NCBI RefSeq assembly: GCF_026343185.1
Contig: NZ_JAPEMA010000001.1
Location: 1,550,001-1,614,000 of the forward strand
DNA length: 64,000 bases
Source of the DNA: Streptomyces sp. NBC_00091
Lineage (GTDB): Bacteria > Actinomycetota > Actinomycetes > Streptomycetales > Streptomycetaceae
Direction of reading: 5' to 3'
Below the pieces are notes generated by a model. The model searched no databases. It saw only the letters and a list, made by a program, of their open reading frames with translations, and was not told where the DNA came from. Every line of letters begins with the position of its first letter. The stretch's first letter is position 1. Positions 49,804-58,613 of this stretch are shown here, in pieces. The position numbers and the translations under genes were made by a program.

Positions 49804-49833
49804 CTGTGACGCTTCCTTGTCTCTTGTTCCTCG

Positions 49834-50469
49834 TCAGTCGACGAGACGCACGCTGAAGAGCTTCCTGCCCAACTCGCGTAGTGAGCCCGGCTTCATCGGA
49901 TCGAGCTTGACCGGATCGCCTTTATCGCAGGCAAAGGTGACTGCCGGAGCCGTCGACGCGGTCGGCGTAGGCCCTGGCGTGCTTCCCCCTGCAGGAACGG
50001 TAGGCGCTGGGCTGGGGGTGGCCACCGTTCCCAGGTGGCACTTCGACTCGACCAAAGCCGTGGCTGTCGCCGATCCGTGCATGCTGTTAGTGCCCGGAAT
50101 CACCGAATCGCCGACTGTCCGGTTGCTCTCCACCTTGACGGTGAACCTGGGCGGTGACGCCTCACACTGCGCCCTCGCATCGTTGCGACCCGCGAAGACA
50201 TCGGCCTGGGCGCAGGCGCCATTCGCCTTGAGATAGTCCCCGTCTGCGATCTTCCTCCAGTCCTCAGGCTTCAGCGCCGTGAGGTCGAGGCCGAACAGGA
50301 CCTTGTCTCGGGCCTCTCGTCCAGCTGCCAAGGCAGCCGCATCCGCCGCCCCTTGAGCGTCGCTACGGGTCACGGCCGCTTGACCGACGACGAAGAAGGC
50401 AAGCGCGGCGAAGAGCAGGCCAGCCACTACCACGACATAGATAGGGAAGGCCTGCCCTCGGTCTCGCAA
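49834..50469 (-). CDS. TadE/TadG-like pilus assembly protein
   Basis: The roughly 211-residue protein begins LRDRGQAFPIYVVVVAGLLF, a short basic leader plus Gly-Gln before a membrane helix. VTRSDAQGAADAAALAAGRE is typical of TadG/Rv3656-like proteins. The extracytoplasmic part has cysteines (NGACAQAD, AQCEAS, SKCHLG, FACDKG) and a Pro/Thr-rich spacer. The start is uncertain: TTG 50469 is used here, five bases after the flp stop. Prepilin cleavage after the leader Gly is possible, although Glu at +5 is missing. Confidence 0.78.
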   Translation of the reverse strand: MRDRGQAFPIYVVVVAGLLFAALAFFVVGQAAVTRSDAQGAADAAALAAGREARDKVLFGLDLTALKPEDWRKIADGDYLKANGACAQADVFAGRNDARAQCEASPPRFTVKVESNRTVGDSVIPGTNSMHGSATATALVESKCHLGTVATPSPAPTVPAGGSTPGPTPTASTAPAVTFACDKGDPVKLDPMKPGSLRELGRKLFSVRLVD

Positions 50470-50474
50470 CTTGC

Positions 50475-50723
50475 TCAGCCGCCGGCCTTGATGTCCTCGA
50501 CCGCCTTCGCGATCTTGTTCGTAATTGCCGTGCCGATCCCGGAACCGACGATCGCGCCGATGATCACCACAACCACCAGGATGATGCCCAGGTACTCGAA
50601 CGCGGTCTGACCCCGGTCGAGGTTCGAGTAGCGCTTGCGGATCCGGGACACGGCCGTGTCGGTCCAGCCGGTCAGGCGGATCTTCGCCTCGACCGAAGCC
50701 TTCAGCAGCGAGTTGTGTGACAT
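50475..50723 (-). CDS. flp: Flp/Fap-type pilin
   Basis: This 82-residue prepilin has a 38-residue leader ending LDRG and a 44-residue mature pilin QTAFEYLGIILVVVVIIGAI onward. Glu at +5 and Tyr at +6 after the Gly are the Flp cleavage and assembly hallmarks. The Flp pilin is the main fibre subunit of Tad pili and is processed by an A24 peptidase (candidate at 14202-14882). GGAGGG precedes the ATG. It has its own upstream gap of 110 bases and probably its own promoter for high expression. Confidence 0.93.
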   Translation of the reverse strand: MSHNSLLKASVEAKIRLTGWTDTAVSRIRKRYSNLDRGQTAFEYLGIILVVVVIIGAIVGSGIGTAITNKIAKAVEDIKAGG

Positions 50724-50833
50724 GGGGGTTCCCTCCCGGGCCGGTGCCGCTGTTGATTTGCGGACCGTACGGCGAGTGACGAGAGATAACCAAGGGTCCC
50801 GGGGCCCAAATACGGACCCACTGCGCACTCCGT

Positions 50834-51520
50834 CTAGCCATGACCGGCCACCCCTGGACGGGCGGTTCCCAGCCAGCGGGCTATCGCCTCACTCCGCGAC
50901 GTGCTCTGGAGCTTCGCGAAGATGCGGTTGATGTGGTTCTTGACCGTCTTCTCGCTGATGAAGCAGGCGCCGGCGATCTGCTGGTTGTTCATTCCGGACG
51001 CGATCAGGTCCATGATCTCCACCTCCCGCGAACTCAGGCCGAACGCAACGGAGTTGTGCATGCGCTCCGTAGACTGTGCCACAGAACGTTGCTGTTGCGA
51101 AGAGGACCGGAGTTCCGCGAGGACCGCCGTCGCCGCCGTCGGGGTGAAGTGGGCGCGGCCGTCGCGGATGTCGCGGACCGCGCGGACCAGGTCGTCGGCG
51201 GTGAACTCGCCGTGGATGAGGTACCCGCCCGCGCCCAGGAGGAGGGCCTCGCGGACGATTTCTGATTCCTGGCTGTACGTCAGCATCAGGACCGGGGCCA
51301 GCCGGACCAGGTGCGGCAGCGCCGAGATGCCGTCCACCCCCGGCATCCGGACGTCCAGCAGGATCACGTCCGGGGCGTGGAGCCGGGTCAGGTGCAGGGC
51401 CTCGTGGCCGTCGCGGGCCTCCGCCACCACCCGGAGGTCCGCGGCCGTCTCCAGAAGGGTGCTCAGGCCCGCCCGGACGACCGGGTTGTCGTCGGCGATC
51501 AGGATGTCGATCGGGGTCAT
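50834..51520 (-). CDS. NarL/LuxR-type response regulator in the Tad locus
   Basis: This 228-residue protein has a receiver domain (DILIADDNPVVRAGLSTLLE with acidic pocket, LLDVRMPGVDG with phospho-Asp, YLIHGEF with a changed switch region in place of Lys). A C-terminal LuxR helix-turn-helix follows (LSSREVEIMDLIASGMNNQQ, ISEKTVKNHINRIFAKL). Its ATG overlaps the kinase stop (ATGA). It likely controls Tad pilus genes such as flp, just downstream. The lysine usual after the fifth strand is not obvious (YLIHG), which may alter signalling. Confidence 0.9.
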   Translation of the reverse strand: MTPIDILIADDNPVVRAGLSTLLETAADLRVVAEARDGHEALHLTRLHAPDVILLDVRMPGVDGISALPHLVRLAPVLMLTYSQESEIVREALLLGAGGYLIHGEFTADDLVRAVRDIRDGRAHFTPTAATAVLAELRSSSQQQRSVAQSTERMHNSVAFGLSSREVEIMDLIASGMNNQQIAGACFISEKTVKNHINRIFAKLQSTSRSEAIARWLGTARPGVAGHG

Positions 51521-52629
51521 CGGATCCCCTCCAGGGGGAGCGAGAGACGGACACGGGTGCCCGGGCCGGCCGGGCGGGGGCCGAGCGACAGGGCGGCTCC
51601 GATCGCCGCCGCGCGTTCCCGCATGCCGAGCAGGCCGAAGTGGCCCGGGGGAACGACGGACGGCAGGCCCGCTCCGTCGTCCTCCACCGTGAGGGTGAGG
51701 GTCTCCCCGGCCGCGACGCTGACCGACACCTCGATGCGGGAGGCGTCCGCGTGGCGCCGGGAGTTCTCCACCGCCTCGGAGGCGATGGACACCAGGTGGT
51801 GGGCCACCGGTGGGGGGAGGGCGGGCAGGGCGCCCGAGGTGTGGAGGTCCGCCCCCAAGAGGCGGAGGCCGGCCAGGAGCGAGACCTCCTCGTGGCGCAG
51901 GTCCGTCAGGAGGGATCGGGATTCCGATGCCGCGCGGCGGGCAGCCGAGGAGACCAGCTCCGCCTGACGGCGGATCGCCTCCGGGTCCGAGAGGCGGGCC
52001 AGGGCGTCCGCCGCCAGGGCCAGGCCGTGCAGGGTCTTGGACACCGAGTCGTGCATCTCCCGGGCCAGCCGCTCCCGCTCCTCCCGGACCGCCTCCGCCG
52101 CCGCCAGCCGCGCCCGCGTCTCGGTCAGGCGGAAGAGGAAGTCCCGGATGGAGGAGCCGGTCGCCCCCGTCAGGACGCAGAGGAGGGACAGGACGAGGCC
52201 GCCCCCGAGGGCCGCCACCGCCACCGTCTGCGCGGCCGCGAACACCGCCGAGCCACGCCAGCCGTAGACCAGCCCCGCCAGCAGCGGGGTGCCCAGGGCG
52301 ACCAGGCCCAGCGGGGAGGACGGCGTGGCGGTGATCAGCAGCAGCGCGCCGACCGCCATGTCCGCCGCCAGCAGCCACCGGTGGCGCAGCAGCAGCGGCC
52401 CGAAGCGCTCCCAGTCGCGGTACAGGACGTACGACAGCATGAAGGTCAGCAGGAGGGAGCCCCCGACCAGGTACGTGGGGACCCCGCGCGCCGTGCGGTC
52501 CAGCGCGAGCGGCGCGCCGAGGGGGATCATGACCAGCCGTACCGCGAAGACCTGGCGGCACAGGGCCTGGAGGGCGTTCACCTGGAGGCGTAGCGAGGGG
52601 GAGGGAGAAGGGGAAGGGGAAGGGGGCAC
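51517..52629 (-). CDS. Sensor histidine kinase (NarX/DesK-like) in the Tad locus
   Basis: The 370-residue protein has an odd Pro-Ser repeat start (PPSPSPSPSPS). About five or six membrane helices follow, then the HisKA_3 helix RLAREMHDSVSKTLHGLALA (phospho-His in EMHD) and a GHKL domain: IASEAVENSRRHADASRIEV, VEDDGAGLP and GHFGLLGMRERA. It pairs with the overlapping response regulator gene. The signal is unknown. Position within the pilus operon suggests it senses envelope state and tunes pilus production. Confidence 0.9.
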   Translation of the reverse strand: MPPSPSPSPSPSLRLQVNALQALCRQVFAVRLVMIPLGAPLALDRTARGVPTYLVGGSLLLTFMLSYVLYRDWERFGPLLLRHRWLLAADMAVGALLLITATPSSPLGLVALGTPLLAGLVYGWRGSAVFAAAQTVAVAALGGGLVLSLLCVLTGATGSSIRDFLFRLTETRARLAAAEAVREERERLAREMHDSVSKTLHGLALAADALARLSDPEAIRRQAELVSSAARRAASESRSLLTDLRHEEVSLLAGLRLLGADLHTSGALPALPPPVAHHLVSIASEAVENSRRHADASRIEVSVSVAAGETLTLTVEDDGAGLPSVVPPGHFGLLGMRERAAAIGAALSLGPRPAGPGTRVRLSLPLEGIR

Positions 52630-52632
52630 GGA

Positions 52633-53541
52633 TCAGCCACCCCCCAGCAGCGCGCCGAAGTCGACGTTCGCACCGTAGACGAAGCCGCAGACGAGGAGGA
52701 TCAGCGTCCCCGGAAGCATGAACATCGTCACCGCGAAGGTGGCCTTCGGCACGGCCCGGGCGGCGCGCCGGCGGGCGTTCTGGGCGTCCGTGCGCCGCAT
52801 GTCCTCGGCGATCGCGATCAGGGTGTCCACGATCGGGGAGCCGAGTTCCTCGCCCTGCTGGAGGGCGGTCACGAACTGCGCGACCTGTTCGCTGTCGTTG
52901 CGGCGGCGCAGCTCGTCGAAGGCCTGGCGGCGGCTGACGCCCATGTCCATCTGCTGGAGGGTGATCCGGATCTCGTCCGCCCACGGGCCCTCGTACTTGC
53001 CCGCGACCCGCTCCAGCGCCTGCCGGAAGCCGAGCCCCGCGCTGACGACGACCGCGAGGACGTCCAGGAAGTCCGGCAGGGTGCGCTCGATGTTGTCGCG
53101 GCGGATCCGGATCGCCGACCACAGACCGGCCTCGATCCAGAACAGCCCGAAGGCGATCATGAGCAGGGCGGGAACGAGCTGCTCGTTCATGAGCATGGCC
53201 AGGGCGCCGAGCCCGCCGAGGAAGCCGTACACCGCGCGCCGGGCCGCGTACCGGTCGATCGTCAGACCGGCCGGGTTGCCCGCCATGTCGATCTGGCGGC
53301 GCTTGCGCGCCACCTGCTTGGGGCCCATCAGCCGCAGCACCATCGGCGCCCAGCGGATGCCGAGGCGGTCCACGACGGAGCCGACGGCCGTCGTACGGGT
53401 CGCGCCGACCTCCAGGGCGAGGGCGAGGTCGGTCGGGAGTTTGACCTCGGCGCGGTAGAGGCGGATGCCGTGCAGGATGCCGAAGACCGACAGGGCCGTG
53501 GCGAGGGCCAGGAGGAGAGGGAGCAGAGCGGTGGTGGTCAT
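52633..53541 (-). CDS. tadC: TadC, inner-membrane platform protein (GspF domain)
   Basis: This 302-residue protein has helices at the N-terminus, in the middle (AVYGFLGGLGALAMLM, LVPALLMIAFGLFWIEAGLW) and at the end (FAVTMFMLPGTLILLVCGFV). The cytoplasmic GspF domain contains LPDFLDVLAVVVSAGLGFRQ, ALERVAGKYEGPWADEI and QFVTALQQGEELGSPIVDTL. TadC and TadB form the membrane platform on which TadA works. It is 16 bases from tadB and four from the kinase gene. Confidence 0.93.
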   Translation of the reverse strand: MTTTALLPLLLALATALSVFGILHGIRLYRAEVKLPTDLALALEVGATRTTAVGSVVDRLGIRWAPMVLRLMGPKQVARKRRQIDMAGNPAGLTIDRYAARRAVYGFLGGLGALAMLMNEQLVPALLMIAFGLFWIEAGLWSAIRIRRDNIERTLPDFLDVLAVVVSAGLGFRQALERVAGKYEGPWADEIRITLQQMDMGVSRRQAFDELRRRNDSEQVAQFVTALQQGEELGSPIVDTLIAIAEDMRRTDAQNARRRAARAVPKATFAVTMFMLPGTLILLVCGFVYGANVDFGALLGGG

Positions 53542-53557
53542 GTGGCGTCGTCCCCCC

Positions 53558-54496
53558 TCACACGTCGATCTTCGAGAGCCTGCGGATCAGGATGAAGCCC
53601 AGCGCGAAGAGCCCGAGCGAGACGAGCACCGCTGTCTGCCCGACGATGGCGCCGGTCATCCGGTCGAGCGCCCCCGGCATCATCATGTCCACCAGCAGCA
53701 GCGAGCCGAGCCCGATCGCCGGGACCAGGTACGCGGTCACCGTCACCTGCGAGAGCTGCGTACGGATCTCCCTGCGCGTTTCCTTGCGCTGCTCCAGGGT
53801 GACCGTGAGGTTGCGGAGGCTGCCGACGATGGCTCCGCCGGCCCGCGCGGACAGGACGAGGGTGGAGACGAGGACGACCAGCTCCCGCGACGGGAGCCGC
53901 TCCACGATCTCCCCGAGCGCCTCCTCGATGGAGTGGCCGACCGCGAGCCGGTCCGCGACCCGGGCCAGTTCCTCCCCCGCCGGGGCCTCCAGCTCCTCCG
54001 CCGCGATCCCGATGGCCGTGCGCAGGGCGAGCCCGGCCTGGGTGGCGTTGGCGAGGATCCGGGCCAGCTCGGGGAGCTGGTTGATGAACCGCTCCGTACG
54101 CCGGGCCCGCTGCCAGTTGAGGAAGGCGTTCGCGGACCAGAGGCCGATCAGCCCGGCCACCGGGCCGAAGAAGGGCGCGAGGAGGGAGGCGAAGAGCAAC
54201 CACGTCCCGGCGACCGCCATCAGCATGTAGACGAAGAACTCGCCCGGGGTGAGGTCCAGGCCCGTGGTGGCCAGCTTGAGCTCGATGCGGCGCCCGAACT
54301 TCGTGCCGCGCAGGCGGCGGTCGACCCCTTGGAAGCGGCGCCGGCGGCCGACGGTGTCCGGGGCGCCCTCCGCGGAGAGGCGTTCGAGGAGGGCGGCGCG
54401 CTGGGCGAGGCCGGCGGAGTACGCGTGCACCCCGAGGGACACGAGCAGGCCGGCCAGCAGGGTGGCGCCGAGGGTGAGGAGGACGAGGTTGGTCAC
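53558..54496 (-). CDS. tadB: TadB, inner-membrane platform protein (GspF domain)
   Basis: This 312-residue protein begins with a membrane helix (LVLLTLGATLLAGLLVSLGV) and has further helices around 115-150 and at the C-terminus. The GspF domain shows FINQLPELARILANATQAGL, ALRTAIGIAAEEL, SIEEALGEIVERLPSRELVV and LVLSARAGGAIVGSLRNLTV. GTG 54496 overlaps the tadA stop (GTGA), giving translational coupling. It is the partner of TadC. Confidence 0.93.
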   Translation of the reverse strand: MTNLVLLTLGATLLAGLLVSLGVHAYSAGLAQRAALLERLSAEGAPDTVGRRRRFQGVDRRLRGTKFGRRIELKLATTGLDLTPGEFFVYMLMAVAGTWLLFASLLAPFFGPVAGLIGLWSANAFLNWQRARRTERFINQLPELARILANATQAGLALRTAIGIAAEELEAPAGEELARVADRLAVGHSIEEALGEIVERLPSRELVVLVSTLVLSARAGGAIVGSLRNLTVTLEQRKETRREIRTQLSQVTVTAYLVPAIGLGSLLLVDMMMPGALDRMTGAIVGQTAVLVSLGLFALGFILIRRLSKIDV

Positions 54497-55836
54497 AGGA
54501 CGGTCCGGGAGGTGAGCGGGTCGAGGAAGTCCTCGGGGGCGACCCCGAAGGCCTGGGGGATCGGCTGGTTGCTCATGTAGAGGCGCTCCGCGATCCGGCG
54601 GGGCAGGGGGGCGTAGGCGAAGTAGCCGTGCACGCGCCCGTCGGCTCCCATGGGCTGGGCGATGTAACGGCAGACCGTGGTGATCCGGAACGGCTCTCGG
54701 CCGTGGGAGTCGAGGATGGAGATCTCCGTGATGCGGCGCGAGCCGTCGCCGAAGCGGGTGAGCTGGACGATGACGTTGACGGCGCTGTTGATCTGGTCCT
54801 GGAGCGCCTCGAAGGGGATCTCGACCTCCGACATGGAGGCGAGCGTCTGGAGGCGCATCAGGGCGTCCGAGGAACTGTTGGCGTGGACGGTCGCGAGGGA
54901 GCCGTCGTGGCCGGTGGACATGGCCTGGAGCATGTCGAGGGTCTCGCCGCCGCGGACCTCGCCGACGATGATGCGGTCGGGGCGCATGCGCAGGGAGTTG
55001 CGTACGAGGTCGCGGATGGTGATCTGCCCCTTGCCCTCCACGTTCGCCGGGCGGGATTCGAGGCGGATGACGTGCGCCTGCTGGAGCTGGAGTTCGGCGG
55101 AGTCCTCGATGGTGATGACGCGCTCGCCCTCCGGGATCAGGCCGGAGAGGGCGTTGAGGAGGGTGGTCTTGCCGGTGCCGGTGGCGCCGGAGACGATCAG
55201 GTTCATCTTGGCCTGGACGAGGCCGGAGAGCAGGAGCAGCATCTGCTCGTCGAGGGAGCCCAGGGCGATCATCTCGTGCAGGGTGAAGGCCCGCGGGAAG
55301 CGGCGGATGGTGAGCGTCGCGCCGGTGAGCGAGAGCGGCGGGATGATGACGTTGACGCGCTCCCCGCTGGGCAGGCGCGCGTCGACCATCGGATTGGCCT
55401 CGTCCACGCGGCGGTTGACGGTGGAGACGATGCGCTCGATGGTCTGCATCAGCTGCTCGTGCGAGGCGAAGCGGATCGGGAGCTGTTCGACCCGGCCGGA
55501 GCGCTCGACGAAGATCTGGTCGGGCCCGTTGACCATGATCTCGGAGATGGAGGCGTCTTCGAGGAGCGGTTCGAGCACGCCGAGACCGAGCGCCTCGTCG
55601 ACGACGCGGCGGATCAGCTGGGCGCGCTCGGCGGTGGAGAGGACGGGGCCCTCGCGGCTGATGATGTGCCCGAGTACGCGCTCCAGGCGCGCCCGGCGCT
55701 CGGCGGGCGCGAGCGCGGACATCTCGGCGAGGTCGATCTCCTCCAGCAGCTTGGCACGGTAGGAGGAGACGAGCCGGCCGTCCTCGCGGGGGCTGTGGCG
55801 GTCGTCGGGGGTGTTGACCCGGGAACGCAGGCTCAT
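54493..55836 (-). CDS. tadA: TadA/CpaF pilus assembly ATPase
   Basis: This 447-residue secretion ATPase (GspE/VirB11 family) has an N-terminal domain with ASISEIMVNGPDQIFVERSG, then RLPSGERVNVIIPPLSLTGA and Walker A GATGTGKTT at 217-225. ITIEDSAELQLQQAHVIRLE (Asp/Glu box), Walker B RIIVGEVRGGETLDMLQAMS and the His box TGHDGSLATVHANS follow. It hydrolyses ATP in the cytoplasm to drive pilin assembly through TadB and TadC. Overlaps on both sides (ATGA upstream, GTGA downstream) show operon coupling. Confidence 0.96.
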   Translation of the reverse strand: MSLRSRVNTPDDRHSPREDGRLVSSYRAKLLEEIDLAEMSALAPAERRARLERVLGHIISREGPVLSTAERAQLIRRVVDEALGLGVLEPLLEDASISEIMVNGPDQIFVERSGRVEQLPIRFASHEQLMQTIERIVSTVNRRVDEANPMVDARLPSGERVNVIIPPLSLTGATLTIRRFPRAFTLHEMIALGSLDEQMLLLLSGLVQAKMNLIVSGATGTGKTTLLNALSGLIPEGERVITIEDSAELQLQQAHVIRLESRPANVEGKGQITIRDLVRNSLRMRPDRIIVGEVRGGETLDMLQAMSTGHDGSLATVHANSSSDALMRLQTLASMSEVEIPFEALQDQINSAVNVIVQLTRFGDGSRRITEISILDSHGREPFRITTVCRYIAQPMGADGRVHGYFAYAPLPRRIAERLYMSNQPIPQAFGVAPEDFLDPLTSRTVL

Positions 55837-56210
55837 GGGCGGGCTCCGTTCGGGTCGTCGTTGGGCATGACGGCCGTTGCCTTGGCATCTGAGACGTCCA
55901 GTCCCGGCACGATCGAGTTGATGGGGATCGTCACGGTGGCGGTGACCGCGTCGGCGCTCTTGCTGATGTCCACCGCGACGGCGAGACCGCCCCGGACGGC
56001 GGCCTGACCGGCGGCCGCCCCGCCCGAGCCCTTTCGGGCCTCCACGCGGGCCGCCGTGCGGGCGGCCGTGTCGGCCTGTTCGTGGACGTACGCGATCCAG
56101 CCCAGCTGGATCCCGCACAGTGCGACGAACAGCAGGATCGGCACGAAGCCGATGTACTCCAGGGCGACTTGCCCCCGGTCGGAGCGGATCCGCCGCCGGT
56201 TCCGGTTCAC
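55833..56210 (-). CDS. TadE-like pseudopilin
   Basis: This 125-residue protein has the leader NRNRRRIRSDRG followed by QVALEYIGFVPILLFVALCG. Glu +5 and Tyr +6 after Gly13 give a prepilin peptidase site and a membrane helix. An extracytoplasmic domain follows (VDISKSADAVTATVTIPINS). TadE-family minor pilins help initiate or shape Tad pili. GTG 56210 overlaps the previous stop (GTGA), and its own stop overlaps the tadA ATG. Confidence 0.9.
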   Translation of the reverse strand: MNRNRRRIRSDRGQVALEYIGFVPILLFVALCGIQLGWIAYVHEQADTAARTAARVEARKGSGGAAAGQAAVRGGLAVAVDISKSADAVTATVTIPINSIVPGLDVSDAKATAVMPNDDPNGARP

Positions 56211-56584
56211 TCCGCCTCCTTCTCCATCGCCGCGCCGCCCGTGCCCGTGATCTCCCCGAAGTTGAGCCCGGGGTAGAGGACCGGGATCTTGAGCGTGACC
56301 GTCGCCTTGTAGATGTCGCCGGACCGGCCGCAGTCGGTCTGGAGTCCCCACGCGCCGCTGATGTGCTTGCCCGCGGCCGCCGCGCAGGACCCCGCGTCCC
56401 CGTGCACCGCCCCCGCCCGCGCGCCCTCGTCCGCCGCGTTCCCGGCCAGGGAGAACGCGTAGCCGATCAGTACGCACTCCCACACCGCCGCCACGAGCAG
56501 CAGGATCAGGGGGACCATGCCGACGAACTCCAGGGCCACCTGGCCCCGGTCCCGGTCCGCGTCCCGGTTGCGCGCCCCCCGCAT
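56207..56584 (-). CDS. TadE-like pseudopilin, second copy
   Basis: This 125-residue protein has the leader NRDADRDRG, then QVALEFVGMVPLILLLVAAV: Glu +5, Phe +6 after Gly14. The mature domain has two cysteines (GSCAAAA and QTDCGR) and the beta-rich YKATVTLKIPVLYPGLNFGE. It is the same length as the neighbouring TadE-like protein and probably arose by duplication. It begins three bases after the CpaE stop. Confidence 0.9.
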   Translation of the reverse strand: MRGARNRDADRDRGQVALEFVGMVPLILLLVAAVWECVLIGYAFSLAGNAADEGARAGAVHGDAGSCAAAAGKHISGAWGLQTDCGRSGDIYKATVTLKIPVLYPGLNFGEITGTGGAAMEKEAE

Positions 56585-56587
56585 CCG

Positions 56588-57865
56588 TCAGCCCTCCCGG
56601 CCGCGCCGCAGCCGGGCCACCGGGCCGGCCGCGCGGACGGCGAGGGCCGTTCCGGCAGCGGCGGAGGCGGCCGGCTGCTTCTCGCGGGAGGGGGCGGCCG
56701 AGAGCAGTCCCAGCTCCCCCGCCACCGCCCACAGGGCCTGCTTCACCGTCGAGCGGTTGTCGAGGTCCTGCACCCGGCCCGCGTCCACGACGGCCTGGAG
56801 TTCCTTGAAGGCGGCGGGGACCGTGGTGCGGACGGGCCGGGTCTTGGTGATCTTCTCGATCAGCGAGGGCTGGATCTCGGTGTGCTTGCTCCAGCGGTTG
56901 ACCACCATCGCGGTGTCCTCCGCCTTGCGCACCTGGAGCCGCTCCCACATGCGGACCATCCGCTTCGCCGCCCGTACGGCGACCACGTCGGGGGTGGTGA
57001 CCAGTACGGCCACGTCCGCCTGTTCCACGGCGGCGGCGTTGGCGCCGGTCACCTGGGTCCCGCAGTCGATGACGACCAGCTCGTAGCGGGCCCGCAGGGC
57101 GCTGATGACGTGCCGGGTCGCCCGCTCGTCGACCTCCTCGCCCCGCTCCCCCTCCGCCGGGGCCAGCAGCAGCGCCAGTCCCGTGCGGTCCTCGTACACG
57201 GCGTCCTGGAGGACCCGCGGCGAGATGTCCTGGATGCCGGCGAGGTCGGCGATGGAGCGGCGGAACTGCACGTCGAGGTAGGAGCCGACGTCCCCGGCCT
57301 GGAGGTCGAGGTCCACGAGGGCGGTACGCCGCCCCGAGGCGGCCGCCGCGAGCGCGAACTGGACGGCGGTGAAGGTGGTGCCGACGCCGCCCTTGGCCCC
57401 GGTGACGGTGACCACCCGGCCGCCCGGGCCGGAGTACACCTCCGCGCCCCGGCCCAGGTGGCGGCGTACGCCCACGGACCACAGGGCGGCGGCCTGGACG
57501 CGGGCGGCGAGTTCCTCGTACGAGAGGGGCAGGCTGATCAGGCCCCGCGCGCCGGAGTCCATCGCGGCGGAGAAGAGCCCGGGCCCGGCGTCGGAGGAGA
57601 GCAGGACCACGCCCACCGCCGGGAAGCGCAGGGCGACTTCGCGGATGAGTTCCAGGGCGGGGACGGGGCCGATCCGCTCGTGGACCAGGACCACCTCGGG
57701 GAGTTCGTCGATGGACTCCGCGGCCATGCGGCCCAGGGTGTCCAGGAGGTGGGTGGAGTCGGGCACGGGAGGGGCGGGCTCGGCGTCCGGCAGCTGGCTG
57801 AGCAGGGCCACGATGGAGCGGGCGGCGTCCGGGTCGCCCGCCGCGGGCAGGATTCGGGTGGTCAT
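56588..57865 (-). CDS. CpaE/TadZ pilus-locus ATPase (ParA/MinD type)
   Basis: The 425-residue protein has an N-terminal atypical receiver-like domain (residues 1-140, ELPEVVLVHERIGPVPALEL) and a ParA/MinD ATPase domain with deviant Walker A TGAKGGVGTTFTAVQFA (155-171). RTALVDLDLQAGDVGSYLDV, YELVVIDCGTQVTGANAAAV and VLVTTPDVVAVRAAKRMV follow. TadZ/CpaE proteins place the pilus machine in the cell. Start is ATG 57865, seven bases after the cpaB stop. Confidence 0.92.
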   Translation of the reverse strand: MTTRILPAAGDPDAARSIVALLSQLPDAEPAPPVPDSTHLLDTLGRMAAESIDELPEVVLVHERIGPVPALELIREVALRFPAVGVVLLSSDAGPGLFSAAMDSGARGLISLPLSYEELAARVQAAALWSVGVRRHLGRGAEVYSGPGGRVVTVTGAKGGVGTTFTAVQFALAAAASGRRTALVDLDLQAGDVGSYLDVQFRRSIADLAGIQDISPRVLQDAVYEDRTGLALLLAPAEGERGEEVDERATRHVISALRARYELVVIDCGTQVTGANAAAVEQADVAVLVTTPDVVAVRAAKRMVRMWERLQVRKAEDTAMVVNRWSKHTEIQPSLIEKITKTRPVRTTVPAAFKELQAVVDAGRVQDLDNRSTVKQALWAVAGELGLLSAAPSREKQPAASAAAGTALAVRAAGPVARLRRGREG

Positions 57866-57872
57866 CCGCGCC

Positions 57873-58574
57873 TCACTTGTCCCCGTCGAGGGTGTACGTG
57901 CGGTCGGCCGCGCTGGGGGCCGAGTCGGTGCCGGGGGCCACGAGGGCCAGGCGGACGTGTTCCGCGAAGGACTCGGCGTAGGCGACGCGCTGGGTGTCCT
58001 TCGTGTTGAGGGCGAAGGTGATCGGGACCGCCTCGGCGGGGCCCTTGCGGTCGCTGTCCTTGTCGAGGGCGGTGAGCTTGCCGACGCCCAGGACGCGGGC
58101 ATTGGCGACGATGATCACCGAGCGGGAGGGGTCGGTCTCCTTGGCGCCCTTGAAGGTGGCGATGATGTTGACCTTGGCGCCCGAGGTGATCTTGCCGGCC
58201 ACGCCGGTGGCCGCGTCGATCATGATGGCGATCTCCTGCTCCCCGGCCTGGAGCTTCGGCTGGTCGACGAACATGTCGCTCTGGAGCAGGGAGCCCTTCT
58301 TCAGGGTGGTGAGCGCGATCTTGCCCTGGAGGGCGCCGAGGTCGTCGACGGCGGTGTCGGACAGCCACCGCTTGGGGACCTTCACCTCCTCGAACTGGCC
58401 GGCGGTGAGGGCGCTGTACGGTGCGATGTCGCCCTTGACGCGGTACGCGACGACCTCGGCCCCGACCTTGGAGTTGACGTCGCCGATGACCACGAGGACC
58501 CCGGCGAAGGCGGCGAGGGCGCACAGGACCGACAGCAGGAGCAGGATGACGCCGCGGCGCTGGCGTGAGTTCAT
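57873..58574 (-). CDS. CpaB/RcpC-type pilus assembly protein (SAF domain)
   Basis: The 233-residue protein has one N-terminal membrane helix (GVILLLLSVLCALAAFAGVL), then a SAF domain (KGDIAPYSALTAGQFEEVKV, KKGSLLQSDMFVD) and a C-terminal RcpC-like part (AIMIDAATGVAGKITSGAKV, VNIIATFKG). In Gram-negative bacteria CpaB sits with the secretin. There is no secretin here, as expected for a monoderm, so it probably acts between membrane and wall. It is the second gene of the leftward Tad operon. Confidence 0.9.
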   Translation of the reverse strand: MNSRQRRGVILLLLSVLCALAAFAGVLVVIGDVNSKVGAEVVAYRVKGDIAPYSALTAGQFEEVKVPKRWLSDTAVDDLGALQGKIALTTLKKGSLLQSDMFVDQPKLQAGEQEIAIMIDAATGVAGKITSGAKVNIIATFKGAKETDPSRSVIIVANARVLGVGKLTALDKDSDRKGPAEAVPITFALNTKDTQRVAYAESFAEHVRLALVAPGTDSAPSAADRTYTLDGDK

Positions 58575-58613
58575 CGGGCGTACTACCTCGCCGTTCTTCG
58601 TTCGTTCGGGTGG

